Origin: CAJINA01 sp964636125
GTDB taxonomy: Bacteria > Desulfobacterota > Desulfobacteria > Desulfobacterales > CAJINA01
Assembly (NCBI GenBank): GCA_964636125.1
Contig: CAZWPX010000020.1
Coordinates: forward strand, 14,261 to 78,260
Direction of reading: 5' to 3'
Length of the DNA: 64,000 nucleotides
Shown here: one piece after another, positions 1 through 6,704 of the stretch
Position numbering within the stretch: the first letter of the stretch is position 1
Layout: every line of letters begins with the position of its first letter
Made by a program: the position numbers and the translations under genes
The notes under the pieces: generated by a model
Databases searched by the model: none
What the model saw: only the letters and a program-made list of their open reading frames with translations
Told to the model about the DNA's origin: nothing

Positions 1-795
1 TTTCTCTTTCCATTCCGGGAAGGCATCCACGATCAACTGCCCGCGTGAATAGGCTTCCGCTATCCGCCGCTCAAAGGGAATTTTCATCAGAATAGGGATA
101 TTTTCCTGCCCGGCGTAAGTCTCGGTGTCATCCGTCCCCAGATCCGCACGGTTGATGATGATCCCACAGGGAATCCCCAGTGTTTTCACAGCTTCAACCG
201 CCAGTTTCAAGTCATGCAGGCCAAACGGCGTCGGCTCGGTGACCATCAGAACGAAATCCGTCCCGCGCATGGCGGCAATAACCGGGCAGGATGTACCCGG
301 GGGGGCATCGATAATCGTCACCCCATCTGCTTGTATATCTGCCTTTACAGCCGTGATCAGAGGCGGCGCCATTGCCTCGCCAATGCGTAGCCGGCCATGT
401 ACAAACCGGATATCGCCGATGTTTCCTTTTTCAACCACCCCGATGTTCCGCTCTCCATGGGACAAGGCATTTTCAGGGCAGACTTCAAAACAACCCCCAC
501 AGCTGTGGCACAGTTCGGGAAACGTCAATACCGTGTCCGGCAATACAACAATCGCCTTGAATTGACAGATCTCAGCGCACTGGCCGCAATAGGTACATTT
601 GTTTGTATCCACCTCTGGAACGACCACATTGAAGTCTTCAACGGTGTCATGCTCCGGTTTTACAAACAGGTGGGCATTGGGTTCCTCCACGTCACAATCC
701 AGGAGTCGGATTTCACCGTCCACCGACCAGGCCAGATTGGTGGCCACAGTGGTCTTGCCTGTCCCGCCTTTACCGCTCGCAATACTGATGATCAT
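1..795 (-). CDS. MinD-superfamily P-loop ATPase with inserted ferredoxin domain (partial, runs off left edge)
   Basis: The reverse strand reads 265 codons to the window edge and the C-terminus is missing. Residues 8-16 form the deviant Walker A loop GKGGTGKTT of the MinD/Mrp/ParA group. Two 4Fe-4S motifs are inserted after the first strands (Cys 67, 70, 73, 77 and Cys 96, 99, 102, 106). Further on are DAPPGTSCPV and a VTEPTPFG switch region. This is the COG1149-type architecture; family members are thought to couple nucleotide binding to Fe-S cluster or cofactor handling in the cytoplasm. An in-frame ATG lies 28 codons upstream (879), but the promoter at 880-907 would start transcription near 873, so the ATG at 795 is preferred even though its ribosome site is weak. 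The neighbouring receiver-like and NifU-like genes fit a redox/Fe-S module. Family call is firm; the client is unknown. Confidence 0.88.
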   Translation of the reverse strand, partial: MIISIASGKGGTGKTTVATNLAWSVDGEIRLLDCDVEEPNAHLFVKPEHDTVEDFNVVVPEVDTNKCTYCGQCAEICQFKAIVVLPDTVLTFPELCHSCGGCFEVCPENALSHGERNIGVVEKGNIGDIRFVHGRLRIGEAMAPPLITAVKADIQADGVTIIDAPPGTSCPVIAAMRGTDFVLMVTEPTPFGLHDLKLAVEAVKTLGIPCGIIINRADLGTDDTETYAGQENIPILMKIPFERRIAEAYSRGQLIVDAFPEWKEK

Positions 796-869
796 TTTGC
801 CGTCCGTTTCGAAGATGCATGGGTCTTCGGAGTCCCATTTTTTGTACCAGATTCGCTTTCGTTTTAAGC

Positions 870-881
870 TTATGCTCATAA
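870..881. promoter_or_regulatory. operator-like palindrome, copy 1 (TTATGCTCATAA)
   Basis: Perfect inverted repeat with 5-bp arms TTATG/CATAA separated by CT. It overlaps the -10 box and the expected start site of the ATPase promoter. Related copies are at 922-933 and 1451-1465, and a 12-bp identical match to the third lies at 39569-39580. Confidence 0.45.
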
Positions 882-907
882 AATAGCGGCGCGAGCCATT
901 TTGTCAA
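880..907 (-). promoter_or_regulatory. sigma70-type promoter of the MinD-family ATPase
   Basis: On the minus strand TTGACA (902-907) is followed after 16 nt by TATTTT (880-885). The predicted transcript starts near 873, downstream of an alternative ATG at 879, which rules that start out for this transcript. A 12-bp palindrome overlaps the -10 box and a second copy sits just upstream of the -35, the usual geometry for repression. No start-site data exist here. Confidence 0.55.
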
Positions 908-921
908 CTATTTTTTTGATC

Positions 922-933
922 TTATACTCATAA
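922..933. promoter_or_regulatory. operator-like palindrome, copy 2 (TTATACTCATAA)
   Basis: Differs from copy 1 by one base. It lies 15 bp upstream of the -35 hexamer of the ATPase promoter, so copies 1 and 2 bracket that promoter. No regulator gene for it is recognisable in the window. Confidence 0.42.
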
Positions 934-1020
934 TTTTGTGAACTGTGAACGGCCCACGGTGAGAATGGATTGATATGACCGGCGTGAGAGCCTTTCACAA
1001 CCAAACCTGAAAAGCGCCCA

Positions 1021-1398
1021 CTACCCCCCAAGCCCCATAATAATTTTCAGCTTCTGCAACAGGTCAGCGGCCTCACCTGCCCCTGGATCCGACGGAAGCT
1101 TTGCTATCACCCCAAGGCCTTCACTGGCTTCATGAAAGTCCTTATCAGCAAGGGCACTGACCAGCGCGCAATTGACCATCGGATTCTGAACAACCAGTTT
1201 CTTAGCAAATTCAAGCCCGGCCATATCGATAAGCTGCTCCCCCGCCACAACCAGGTCAGCCGGGTTTGCTAACAACCAGGTCAGCGCATCACCGCCTGAA
1301 TCAGCCCTTTCAATTTCAGCATTGCCATCCGCCTGCAGGGTCTTCACCATCTCTTCAAAACTGTCGGTAGCTGAACCGACCAAAAGTATCCTGTACAT
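1021..1398 (-). CDS. degenerate receiver-domain (CheY-like) protein
   Basis: A 125-residue single-domain protein with the alternating hydrophobic strand and helix pattern of a response-regulator receiver (MYRILLVGSATD... at the N-terminus, VIAKLPSD near residue 99 giving the conserved Lys-Pro-like turn). The acidic pocket is poor: strand 1 ends in GSATD rather than a DDE-type pair, and the strand-3 Asp that normally accepts phosphate is replaced (PADLVVAGEQL). It is therefore probably a pseudo-receiver that works by protein contact, not phosphorylation. It has its own promoter (1451-1479) with a copy of the operator-like motif and sits upstream of the ferredoxin-type ATPase on the same strand, 225 nt before its start. 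No output domain is fused. Confidence 0.7.
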   Translation of the reverse strand: MYRILLVGSATDSFEEMVKTLQADGNAEIERADSGGDALTWLLANPADLVVAGEQLIDMAGLEFAKKLVVQNPMVNCALVSALADKDFHEASEGLGVIAKLPSDPGAGEAADLLQKLKIIMGLGG

Positions 1399-1450
1399 GG
1401 ACTGTCTCCTTATGCCTGTCTAAAAATCAATTTTTCATGATCATGTAAAG

Positions 1451-1465
1451 AGCATATACTCATAA
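1451..1465. promoter_or_regulatory. operator-like motif, copy 3 (AGCATATACTCATAA)
   Basis: Overlaps the -10 box of the minus-strand promoter for the receiver-like gene. Its first 12 bases (1451-1462) recur exactly at 39569-39580, upstream of the nfnA gene, and its last 8 bases are shared with copies 1 and 2. Confidence 0.45.
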
Positions 1466-1479
1466 AACTATAATTTCAA
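1451..1479 (-). promoter_or_regulatory. promoter of the receiver-like gene
   Basis: Minus strand: TTGAAA (1474-1479), 17-nt spacer, TATGCT (1451-1456). The start codon at 1398 follows a leader of about 45 nt containing AAGGAGA as ribosome site. Confidence 0.45.
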
Positions 1480-1484
1480 CCCCC

Positions 1485-1513
1485 TTGACAGGCCACCCTT
1501 TTATTCATATTTT
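1485..1513 (+). promoter_or_regulatory. promoter of the NifU-like gene
   Basis: Plus strand: TTGACA (1485-1490), 17-nt spacer, TATTTT (1508-1513). It diverges from the receiver-gene promoter with only a few bases between the two -35 boxes. The coding start at 1564 is preceded by GAGGATGAAA. Confidence 0.55.
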
Positions 1514-1563
1514 ACCATTTCGGAATAACCCCAACCCACAATCACCACCAAAGAGGATGAAAA

Positions 1564-2064
1564 ATGACGCAGATTGCAGCACAGCCGGGAGAAACCGGTG
1601 AGGCGGCCATGCTTGCCGAAACCGGGTATTCAGACACAGCCATCAAATACTACCTGGATAAACCGAACATGCGCGAAATGACAGATGCCGACCAGGTATC
1701 GGAATTTCTGGGCTCCTGCGGTGATACCATGAAAGTGTTTCTGAAGATTGAAGACAACATCGTTACTGATGCCAGTTACCAGGTATTGGGATGCCCCGGG
1801 GCTATTTCCGCGGCCATGGCGGCGGTGGACCTGATCAAAGGTAAAGATCTGGCCTATGCCCGCGCCCTGAATGATGGTGATATTTTTCAAATCCTGGTGG
1901 AAATTCCGGCCAAGAAACACCACTGTATCCAACTGGCCGTCAAAGCCCTGCACAAAGCGGTAGACGAGTACCGTAACGGTACCGGTGACAACCCGGCGCC
2001 CGATGAATGCGGCAGCGACTGTGATTGCAAAAACGGGTGCCCCAGCAAGGGTATCCTGGGGTAG
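1564..2064 (+). CDS. NifU/IscU-like Fe-S cluster scaffold protein
   Basis: 166 residues of the U-type scaffold family, which holds a nascent Fe-S cluster for transfer to apo-proteins in the cytoplasm. The three ligand cysteines are visible: Cys52 (GSCGDTM, with the family Asp two residues later), Cys77 (LGCPGA) and Cys121 (KHHCIQLAVKAL). The N-terminal YLDKPNM matches the conserved Pro-Asn turn. Unusual is a cysteine-rich tail (Cys149, 153, 155, 159) beyond the normal fold, which could bind metal. No cysteine desulfurase (NifS/IscS) gene is adjacent. It is followed after 15 nt by the FmdB-like gene and shares that operon. Family is secure; a dedicated client, perhaps the ferredoxin-type ATPase transcribed divergently, is inferred. 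Confidence 0.88.
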   Translation: MTQIAAQPGETGEAAMLAETGYSDTAIKYYLDKPNMREMTDADQVSEFLGSCGDTMKVFLKIEDNIVTDASYQVLGCPGAISAAMAAVDLIKGKDLAYARALNDGDIFQILVEIPAKKHHCIQLAVKALHKAVDEYRNGTGDNPAPDECGSDCDCKNGCPSKGILG

Positions 2065-2079
2065 CTTAAAGGAAGGTGG

Positions 2080-2340
2080 ATGATGCCTCTTTTTGATTTT
2101 CTCTGTCCCGCCTGCGGCCTGACCAGTGAACTCCTGGTGGCAGCGGCAGATACTGAACCCGCTTGCCCGGTTTGCGGTCAGGGCGGGCTTAAAAAACTGC
2201 TTTCGGCCCACTCAACAATGTCCGGCACCCGCAGTCCGGCAATGCCCGGCCCGGGAGACACGGCCTGCTGCGGATCAGCACCCGGCGGACATGCCGGCTG
2301 TGCCGGTCCGGGAAGCTGCTGCGGCAAAAAAGTCAGTTGA
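2080..2340 (+). CDS. FmdB-family zinc-ribbon protein
   Basis: 86 residues. The first 40 form a single zinc ribbon of the FmdB type: MPLFDFLCPACG (Cys9, Cys12) and CPVCGQ (Cys29, Cys32), followed by KKLLSAHS, a typical family ending. The remainder is Gly/Pro/Cys-rich with CC pairs at 63-64 and 80-81, more cysteine than the family core needs. The start follows AAGGAAGGTGG; two adjacent ATG codons (2080, 2083) are possible. FmdB proteins are called putative regulators but their biochemical role is not settled. Co-transcription with the NifU-like scaffold, which also has a cysteine-rich tail, suggests a shared metal or Fe-S role. Confidence 0.8.
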   Translation: MMPLFDFLCPACGLTSELLVAAADTEPACPVCGQGGLKKLLSAHSTMSGTRSPAMPGPGDTACCGSAPGGHAGCAGPGSCCGKKVS

Positions 2341-2389
2341 CTTTCACCGGTCTGTATGATCTTTATATTTGTCTGATAAACTGACTTTT
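2328..2389 (+). other. long-loop inverted repeat over the end of the FmdB gene
   Basis: AAAAGTCAGTT (2328-2338) is repeated inverted as AACTGACTTTT (2379-2389), an exact 11-bp match with a 40-nt loop. The first arm overlaps the FmdB stop codon and the second ends in a short T run. It could be a weak terminator or an mRNA structure between fmdB and tatA; the long loop makes either uncertain. Confidence 0.3.
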
Positions 2390-2413
2390 CACATAGGGTA
2401 GGAGATACTAGCT

Positions 2414-2623
2414 ATGATGGGTTTTCCCGGCGGAATGGAACTGTTCGTCATCCTTTTAATTGTATTGATTCTTTTTGGCGGCAAAAAGCTGCCGGAGCTG
2501 ATGGGTGGCATCGGCAAGGGTATTAAAAGCTTCAAAAAAGGGATTAACGACTCCGAACAGGATGCCGCACCCCAGGAAAAAGTGATCCACGAAGCTGAGA
2601 AAGGATCCGAGGAAAAATCCTGA
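2414..2623 (+). CDS. tatA: Sec-independent protein translocase subunit TatA
   Basis: 69 residues: one N-terminal transmembrane helix (ELFVILLIVLILFG), the FGGKKLPEL hinge, an amphipathic helix (GGIGKGIKSFKKGI) and an acidic/lysine tail. This is the TatA/E pattern; TatA oligomers form the variable conduit that passes folded twin-arginine substrates across the cytoplasmic membrane. Length is normal for a short TatA. The tatB and tatC genes are not in the window. GTAGGAGA lies upstream of ATG 2414. A strong terminator at 2690 closes this group. At least one possible Tat substrate is encoded nearby: the amidase at 50196-51308 starts with a DRRAFL-type signal. Confidence 0.9.
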   Translation: MMGFPGGMELFVILLIVLILFGGKKLPELMGGIGKGIKSFKKGINDSEQDAAPQEKVIHEAEKGSEEKS

Positions 2624-2689
2624 TCGCCCATGAATACCGGGAACTGTCACTTTGACAGCCCCTGTAGTCACCCAAAAGTAAACCCCAAA

Positions 2690-2717
2690 AGGCCCGGTAT
2701 ACACGGGCCTTTTTTTA
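2690..2717 (+). terminator. Rho-independent terminator after tatA
   Basis: AGGCCCG (2690-2696) pairs with CGGGCCT (2704-2710) across a 7-nt loop, followed by a run of seven T. Preceding A residues make the structure nearly symmetrical, but no gene converges on it. Confidence 0.85.
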
Positions 2718-2785
2718 TGCCTGCTCGATTGCAGGGCCTGCCGTAATGGTGTATGCTCCTTAACAATATCAAAAGGACTATGCGC

Positions 2786-5323
2786 ATGCCGCCCCGAGAG
2801 CCTGACAGATCAGACAACGGCCCGGCCACACCGGGCCTGGGAACGTTCGGGGGCGTGTTCACCCCCAGTGTCCTGACCATCCTCGGTATTATCCTCTTTT
2901 TAAGACTCGGCTACGTGGTTGGCAATGCGGGCCTGCTGCAGGCCTTGATCATCATAGGGGTTGCAAACCTTATTTCCGTCCTGACCAGTATCTCGCTTTC
3001 CGCCATTGCCACCAACCTCAAGGTAAAAGGCGGTGGGGATTATTACCTGATTTCCAGAACCCTCGGGCTGGAATTCGGCGGCGCCATCGGACTGGTCCTT
3101 TTCCTGGCCCAATCGGTTTCCATTGCCTTTTACTGTATCGGCTTCGGTGAGGCAGTCTGCAGCATGCTCACAAACCCACCGCTCTCACCACGCCTTGTAG
3201 CCCTTTGCGCAGTATCTGCCCTCTTTCTGCTGGCCTGGGTGGGGGCGGATCTGGCTACGAAATTCCAGTTTGTTGTCATGGTGCTGCTGGTAACCGCGTT
3301 GGGTTCTTTTTATACCGGCAGCATCCTGAAATGGACTCCGGAAACGTTCGCACAAAGCTGGGCCGCTTCTGAATCCGGGCCTGGCTTCTGGGTCCTTTTC
3401 GCCATTTTTTTCCCGGCGGTAACCGGCTTCACCCAGGGGGTCAGCATGTCCGGCGACCTGAAAGATCCCGGAAAAAGTTTACCGCTGGGGACCTTCATGG
3501 CCGTGGGGATCTCCATTCTTGTCTACTTTACCGTAGCCCTTCTGTTTGCCGGAGCCCTGCCGGGAGAGATCCTGTCCCAGGACTACGGTGCCATGCGCCG
3601 GGCCGCCCTGTACGGGCCCTTGATCGATGCCGGCGTCATCGCCGCGACCCTCTCGTCGGCCATGGCCTCATTTCTGGGTGCGCCGCGCATCCTGCAGTCC
3701 CTGTCCGGGGATAAGATTTTCCCCTTCCTGAACCCGTTTGCCAAAGGTGTCGGCACAGCCAACAACCCGCGCCGGGGGGTGCTGCTCTCGGCCGCCATCG
3801 CCTTTGTGACCATCGGCCTGGGCAACCTGAACCTGATCGCACCGATTGTGTCCATGTTTTTCCTGATATCCTACGGACTATTGAACTACGCCACCTGGTT
3901 CGAAGCCAAAGCGGCCAGCCCCTCATTCCGGCCCCGGTTCAAGTGGTTTGACCACCGCCTCAGCCTGGCAGGCGGCCTGGCCTGCCTCGGCGCCATGCTG
4001 GCCATCGATCTTAAAACCGGTATTGTAGCCGTTGCCTTGCTGTTCGCTATCTTCCAATACCTTAAAAGAACGGCCGGCCCATCTCGCTGGGCGGACGGCC
4101 GGCGATCCTATAATATCCACCAGGCCCTGGAAAATCTCAAAACAGCAGCCGCCGAACCCGAACATGACCGCGACTGGCGGCCGCAGATCCTGGCCTTTTC
4201 TGATAATTCCGAACGGCGCGCCAAGCTGCTGAAATTTGCCGCCTGGGTGGAAGGCGGCAGCGGATCAACAACCGCCGTCCAGATTGTCGCGGGGGGCGGT
4301 GCTGAAACCCTGAAGCGCTTAGCGGCAACCAAGGCCCGGCTGCGAAAGGATCTTAAAACCGCAGGCTCGGGAGCCTTTTCCCTGGTTGTGCGAACCTCAG
4401 ATTTTGACACCGGCCTGGCCACCCTGTTGCAGTCCTTCGGCATCGGCCCGCTCAAAGCAAACACCATGCTGCTGAACTGGTTCAACCGCACCCCGGACAC
4501 CATTGCAGATCAAAGGGCCATTCGCTTCACAAAGAACCTGCAGGCCGCCTTTCGCCTGGGGAAAAACATCATTATCCTCGACCAGCAAAACGATCCGCTC
4601 GCGGTTGCCCCTAAAAACCGCCGCATCGATATCTGGTGGTGGGACGATGCCACTGGCCGTCTGATGCTGCTGCTCACCCACCTGATGACCCGCAGCCCCG
4701 ATTGGGACCGCTCCAACATCCGGGTGTTGGCCGCCGGTTATGATCAGGCCTCCGGTAAAAATATCGCCGACCTGAATGCCACCCTTGAAGAGGCCCGGAT
4801 TGAGGCTGCTACAGAGGTTGTCATCAATGCGGGGCCCGAATCCATCGTTGCCTATTCGAACGACGCTGCATTGGTCTTTCTTCCTTTCAGCTTCAGCCGA
4901 AAAACCGTCGCAGGCCCCTTCGGCAATCCCTGCGGGGAGCTATTGTCACACCTGCCAACCACGGCCCTGGTCATGGCAGCCGAAGACATCGACCTCGATG
5001 CCGAACCCGAGGAGGGTGCCCCGGGCGAAATGGCCGCAGCCATGGACAACCTGGAAAAAGCCCGCAATAATGTTGAAACAGCTGAAAAAAATGCCGAGAA
5101 AGCCCGCCGGCGGATGGAGACCGCCAGGCAGGAACTGGAAACGCTCCAGGCCCGGCGGCAGGATCCCGAAAAGATGAAAAAAGCGGAAAAGGAGCTTCTG
5201 GACGCAGAAAAGCAGGTAGAGAAAACCGCCCGCAAGGCTGTTAAAGCGGCGGTTAAGGCCGATGATGCCGAAAAATATTCCGAACAGCAAGGTATTGAGG
5301 TGGAGAAGGAGGGAGAGAAATAA
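2786..5323 (+). CDS. SLC12-like (Na-K-Cl cotransporter type) APC-superfamily transporter
   Basis: 845 residues. The first roughly 430 are hydrophobic with about 12 membrane segments and begin GLGTFGGVFTPSVLTILG, the signature opening of the SLC12 cation-chloride cotransporter branch; LRLGYVVGNAG and KGGGDYYLISR follow. The soluble C-terminal half resembles the regulatory domain of these carriers (SDNSERRAKLLKF, MLLNWF). The last 100 residues are a highly charged coiled coil (EKARNNVETAEKNAEKARRR) that looks like an added oligomerisation tail. In-frame ATGs exist at 2753 and 2780; 2786 has the best spacing to AAAAGGA (2771-2777). The transported ions cannot be read from sequence. The gene appears monocistronic. 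Confidence 0.85.
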   Translation: MPPREPDRSDNGPATPGLGTFGGVFTPSVLTILGIILFLRLGYVVGNAGLLQALIIIGVANLISVLTSISLSAIATNLKVKGGGDYYLISRTLGLEFGGAIGLVLFLAQSVSIAFYCIGFGEAVCSMLTNPPLSPRLVALCAVSALFLLAWVGADLATKFQFVVMVLLVTALGSFYTGSILKWTPETFAQSWAASESGPGFWVLFAIFFPAVTGFTQGVSMSGDLKDPGKSLPLGTFMAVGISILVYFTVALLFAGALPGEILSQDYGAMRRAALYGPLIDAGVIAATLSSAMASFLGAPRILQSLSGDKIFPFLNPFAKGVGTANNPRRGVLLSAAIAFVTIGLGNLNLIAPIVSMFFLISYGLLNYATWFEAKAASPSFRPRFKWFDHRLSLAGGLACLGAMLAIDLKTGIVAVALLFAIFQYLKRTAGPSRWADGRRSYNIHQALENLKTAAAEPEHDRDWRPQILAFSDNSERRAKLLKFAAWVEGGSGSTTAVQIVAGGGAETLKRLAATKARLRKDLKTAGSGAFSLVVRTSDFDTGLATLLQSFGIGPLKANTMLLNWFNRTPDTIADQRAIRFTKNLQAAFRLGKNIIILDQQNDPLAVAPKNRRIDIWWWDDATGRLMLLLTHLMTRSPDWDRSNIRVLAAGYDQASGKNIADLNATLEEARIEAATEVVINAGPESIVAYSNDAALVFLPFSFSRKTVAGPFGNPCGELLSHLPTTALVMAAEDIDLDAEPEEGAPGEMAAAMDNLEKARNNVETAEKNAEKARRRMETARQELETLQARRQDPEKMKKAEKELLDAEKQVEKTARKAVKAAVKADDAEKYSEQQGIEVEKEGEK

Positions 5324-5340
5324 AGGGTGGAAAATTGAAT

Positions 5341-5378
5341 AATACAAAGATTGACAATGTTTGTATTGATGCTATTAT
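5341..5378 (+). promoter_or_regulatory. parDE promoter with embedded inverted-repeat operator
   Basis: TTGACA (5351-5356), 16-nt spacer, TATTAT (5373-5378). A perfect 8-bp inverted repeat, AATACAAA (5341-5348) and TTTGTATT (5360-5367), flanks the -35, as expected for autoregulation by a ribbon-helix-helix antitoxin. Confidence 0.6.
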
Positions 5379-5465
5379 TGCCTGTAACAGCTATGTTGAC
5401 TGGGTAATGAAAAGCTTAAGGTCTTTTCAAATCCATTAACAATTTTATATGCAAGGAGGTGCAAC

Positions 5466-5714
5466 ATGCATATTTCATTAACTCCAGAGCTTGAGGCCGG
5501 TATTAGACAAAAAGTAGCATCAGGTTATTACAACAACGCCAGTGAGGTAATCCGTGATGCCTTGCGGTTTTGGGAGAGCAATGAGGAACTGGTACAGCAC
5601 ATGAAACTTGAGGTGTTACAAAAACGTTTGGCAATTGGTGCTGGTCAAGCTGAACAGGGAAAGTTTGTTGATCAGTCAGTAAGTGATATTATTACAGAGG
5701 CCAAGAATGTCTAA
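5466..5714 (+). CDS. parD: ParD-family ribbon-helix-helix antitoxin
   Basis: 82 residues. MHISLTPELEAGIRQKVASG forms the beta-strand and first helix of a ribbon-helix-helix DNA-binding fold; YYNNASEVIRDALRFWE is the hallmark ParD motif. The C-terminal half is the flexible toxin-neutralising segment. A very strong ribosome site AAGGAGGT precedes the ATG. The gene overlaps the toxin by 8 nt, ensuring coupled translation. Known family behaviour: ParD binds and inhibits ParE and represses its own promoter as a ParDE complex. The perfect inverted repeat over the promoter fits that. AT-richer codon use than the flanking genes suggests horizontal acquisition. Confidence 0.9.
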   Translation: MHISLTPELEAGIRQKVASGYYNNASEVIRDALRFWESNEELVQHMKLEVLQKRLAIGAGQAEQGKFVDQSVSDIITEAKNV

Positions 5715-5997
5715 TTACCGCCTCACTCCCGCTGCGAAATCTGATTTGCTGGAAATCTGGAATTACACAGTTAAAACTTGGGGGGAGAAGCAGGCAGAAA
5801 AGTATCTTTGGGATATCGAGACCAAACTTGAGCAACTTGCTGCCAACCCGGAACTCGGAAGGCACCGACCTGAAATCAGTCCCAATTATTATTCCTTTCC
5901 TGTAAGAAAACACATCATTTTCTATCTTCATTCCGGTACTCATATTGATATCACAGGTATTTTGCATGGAAGAATGGATATCAATAAGTTGAGTTGA
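5707..5997 (+). CDS. parE: ParE/RelE-superfamily toxin
   Basis: 96 residues starting MSNYRLTPAAKSDLLEIWNYT, the typical ParE N-terminus (A-x-x-DL-x-x-I). Further conserved features are W-GE-QA-KYL around residues 32-40, LAANPELGRHRPEI in the middle and SFPVRKHIIFYLH with a final HGRMD. ParE toxins act on DNA gyrase, whereas related RelE toxins cut mRNA; the spacing and R-x-D-like ending favour ParE. The start overlaps the antitoxin stop by 8 nt. An in-frame upstream start (5683) exists but would lengthen the protein into a non-homologous leader. Confidence 0.9.
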   Translation: MSNYRLTPAAKSDLLEIWNYTVKTWGEKQAEKYLWDIETKLEQLAANPELGRHRPEISPNYYSFPVRKHIIFYLHSGTHIDITGILHGRMDINKLS

Positions 5998-6138
5998 TAG
6001 AATCCTTATCATTGACATATGATTAGTCTATTACAGAGATGGAGAGACATCTTTTCCCTTCTTGCTTGTCATTTGTTCCGGACAGTTCAATTCAACATGG
6101 ACATAATCCACAGGATCTTTTTTATCACGGCTTGTTCT

Positions 6139-6501
6139 TCACGGGTTCGATTGCCCCAAACTCCCATCAAACAGTCCCCTGTCCCGAAACTCCTGGGCCT
6201 TGGCATCATTCCACTGCCCCACCGGGCGCAGGTAGCCCACCACGCGACTGTACACCTCGCAATCCTGGTAATTGCGCAGCAGTTTGTCGGTTTGATAGCA
6301 GGTGTCGCACTTGAGGAAAAACCGATCTTTGAGGGGTTCGTAGATACTGCCGCCGTCAATATGAATACCGTCTTCCCTGGGCAGGGCGGTGACGTGTACA
6401 TCGCAGCCGCAGTCATGACATCTGCCCGGCCATGAGAGGCCATTTTTCTCAGGATTTTCATCAAAAAGATCGTGCAGCCGCTCCACAGTCATCATTGTCA
6501 T
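6139..6501 (-). CDS. stand-alone glycyl-radical tail of anaerobic ribonucleotide reductase (NrdD-like)
   Basis: A 120-residue protein matching only the C-terminus of class III ribonucleotide reductase. RVVGYLRPVGQWNDAKAQEF (from residue 86) is the glycyl-radical segment, with Gly89 at the radical position. It is preceded by two CxxC pairs (Cys28/31 and Cys65/68), equivalent to the zinc site of NrdD. The catalytic barrel, active-site cysteines and the allosteric cone are absent. The gene has its own near-consensus promoter and AAGGAGAT before ATG 6501, so it does not look like a decayed remnant. By analogy with YfiD/GrcA, which repairs pyruvate formate-lyase, it could replace a damaged NrdD tail; that role is inference. 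No nrdD or nrdG lies in the window. Confidence 0.72.
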   Translation of the reverse strand: MTMMTVERLHDLFDENPEKNGLSWPGRCHDCGCDVHVTALPREDGIHIDGGSIYEPLKDRFFLKCDTCYQTDKLLRNYQDCEVYSRVVGYLRPVGQWNDAKAQEFRDRGLFDGSLGQSNP

Positions 6502-6568
6502 AACAGATCTCCTTGTCCGTCCGCCTGGAACCACAGTCCGCGAATATGTAGAAATTGATTGAATCTGA

Positions 6569-6597
6569 AGTATAACGCCATGCATATTGTATGTCAA
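6569..6597 (-). promoter_or_regulatory. near-consensus promoter of the NrdD-tail gene
   Basis: Minus strand: TTGACA (6592-6597), 17-nt spacer, TATACT (6569-6574). The expected 5' leader is about 60 nt. One of the best matches to the sigma70 consensus in the window. Confidence 0.65.
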
Positions 6598-6704
6598 TAG
6601 CCTGCAAACTACTACATATAGATAAAACCCCTCAATTCAGGTGTGTTGTGCAAACATCCAATAAATGTTATGTCGGCATATCGCCACACACAGCAGGAGG
6701 AAGC

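Noticed and set aside
796..879. Alternative start 28 codons upstream of the ATPase
   Set aside because: It overlaps the promoter -10 region and an operator-like palindrome, and would lie upstream of the predicted transcript start.
1564..2064. Evidence for nitrogen fixation from the NifU-like gene
   Set aside because: The protein is a general U-type Fe-S scaffold without the nitrogenase-specific NifU domains, and no other nif gene is present.
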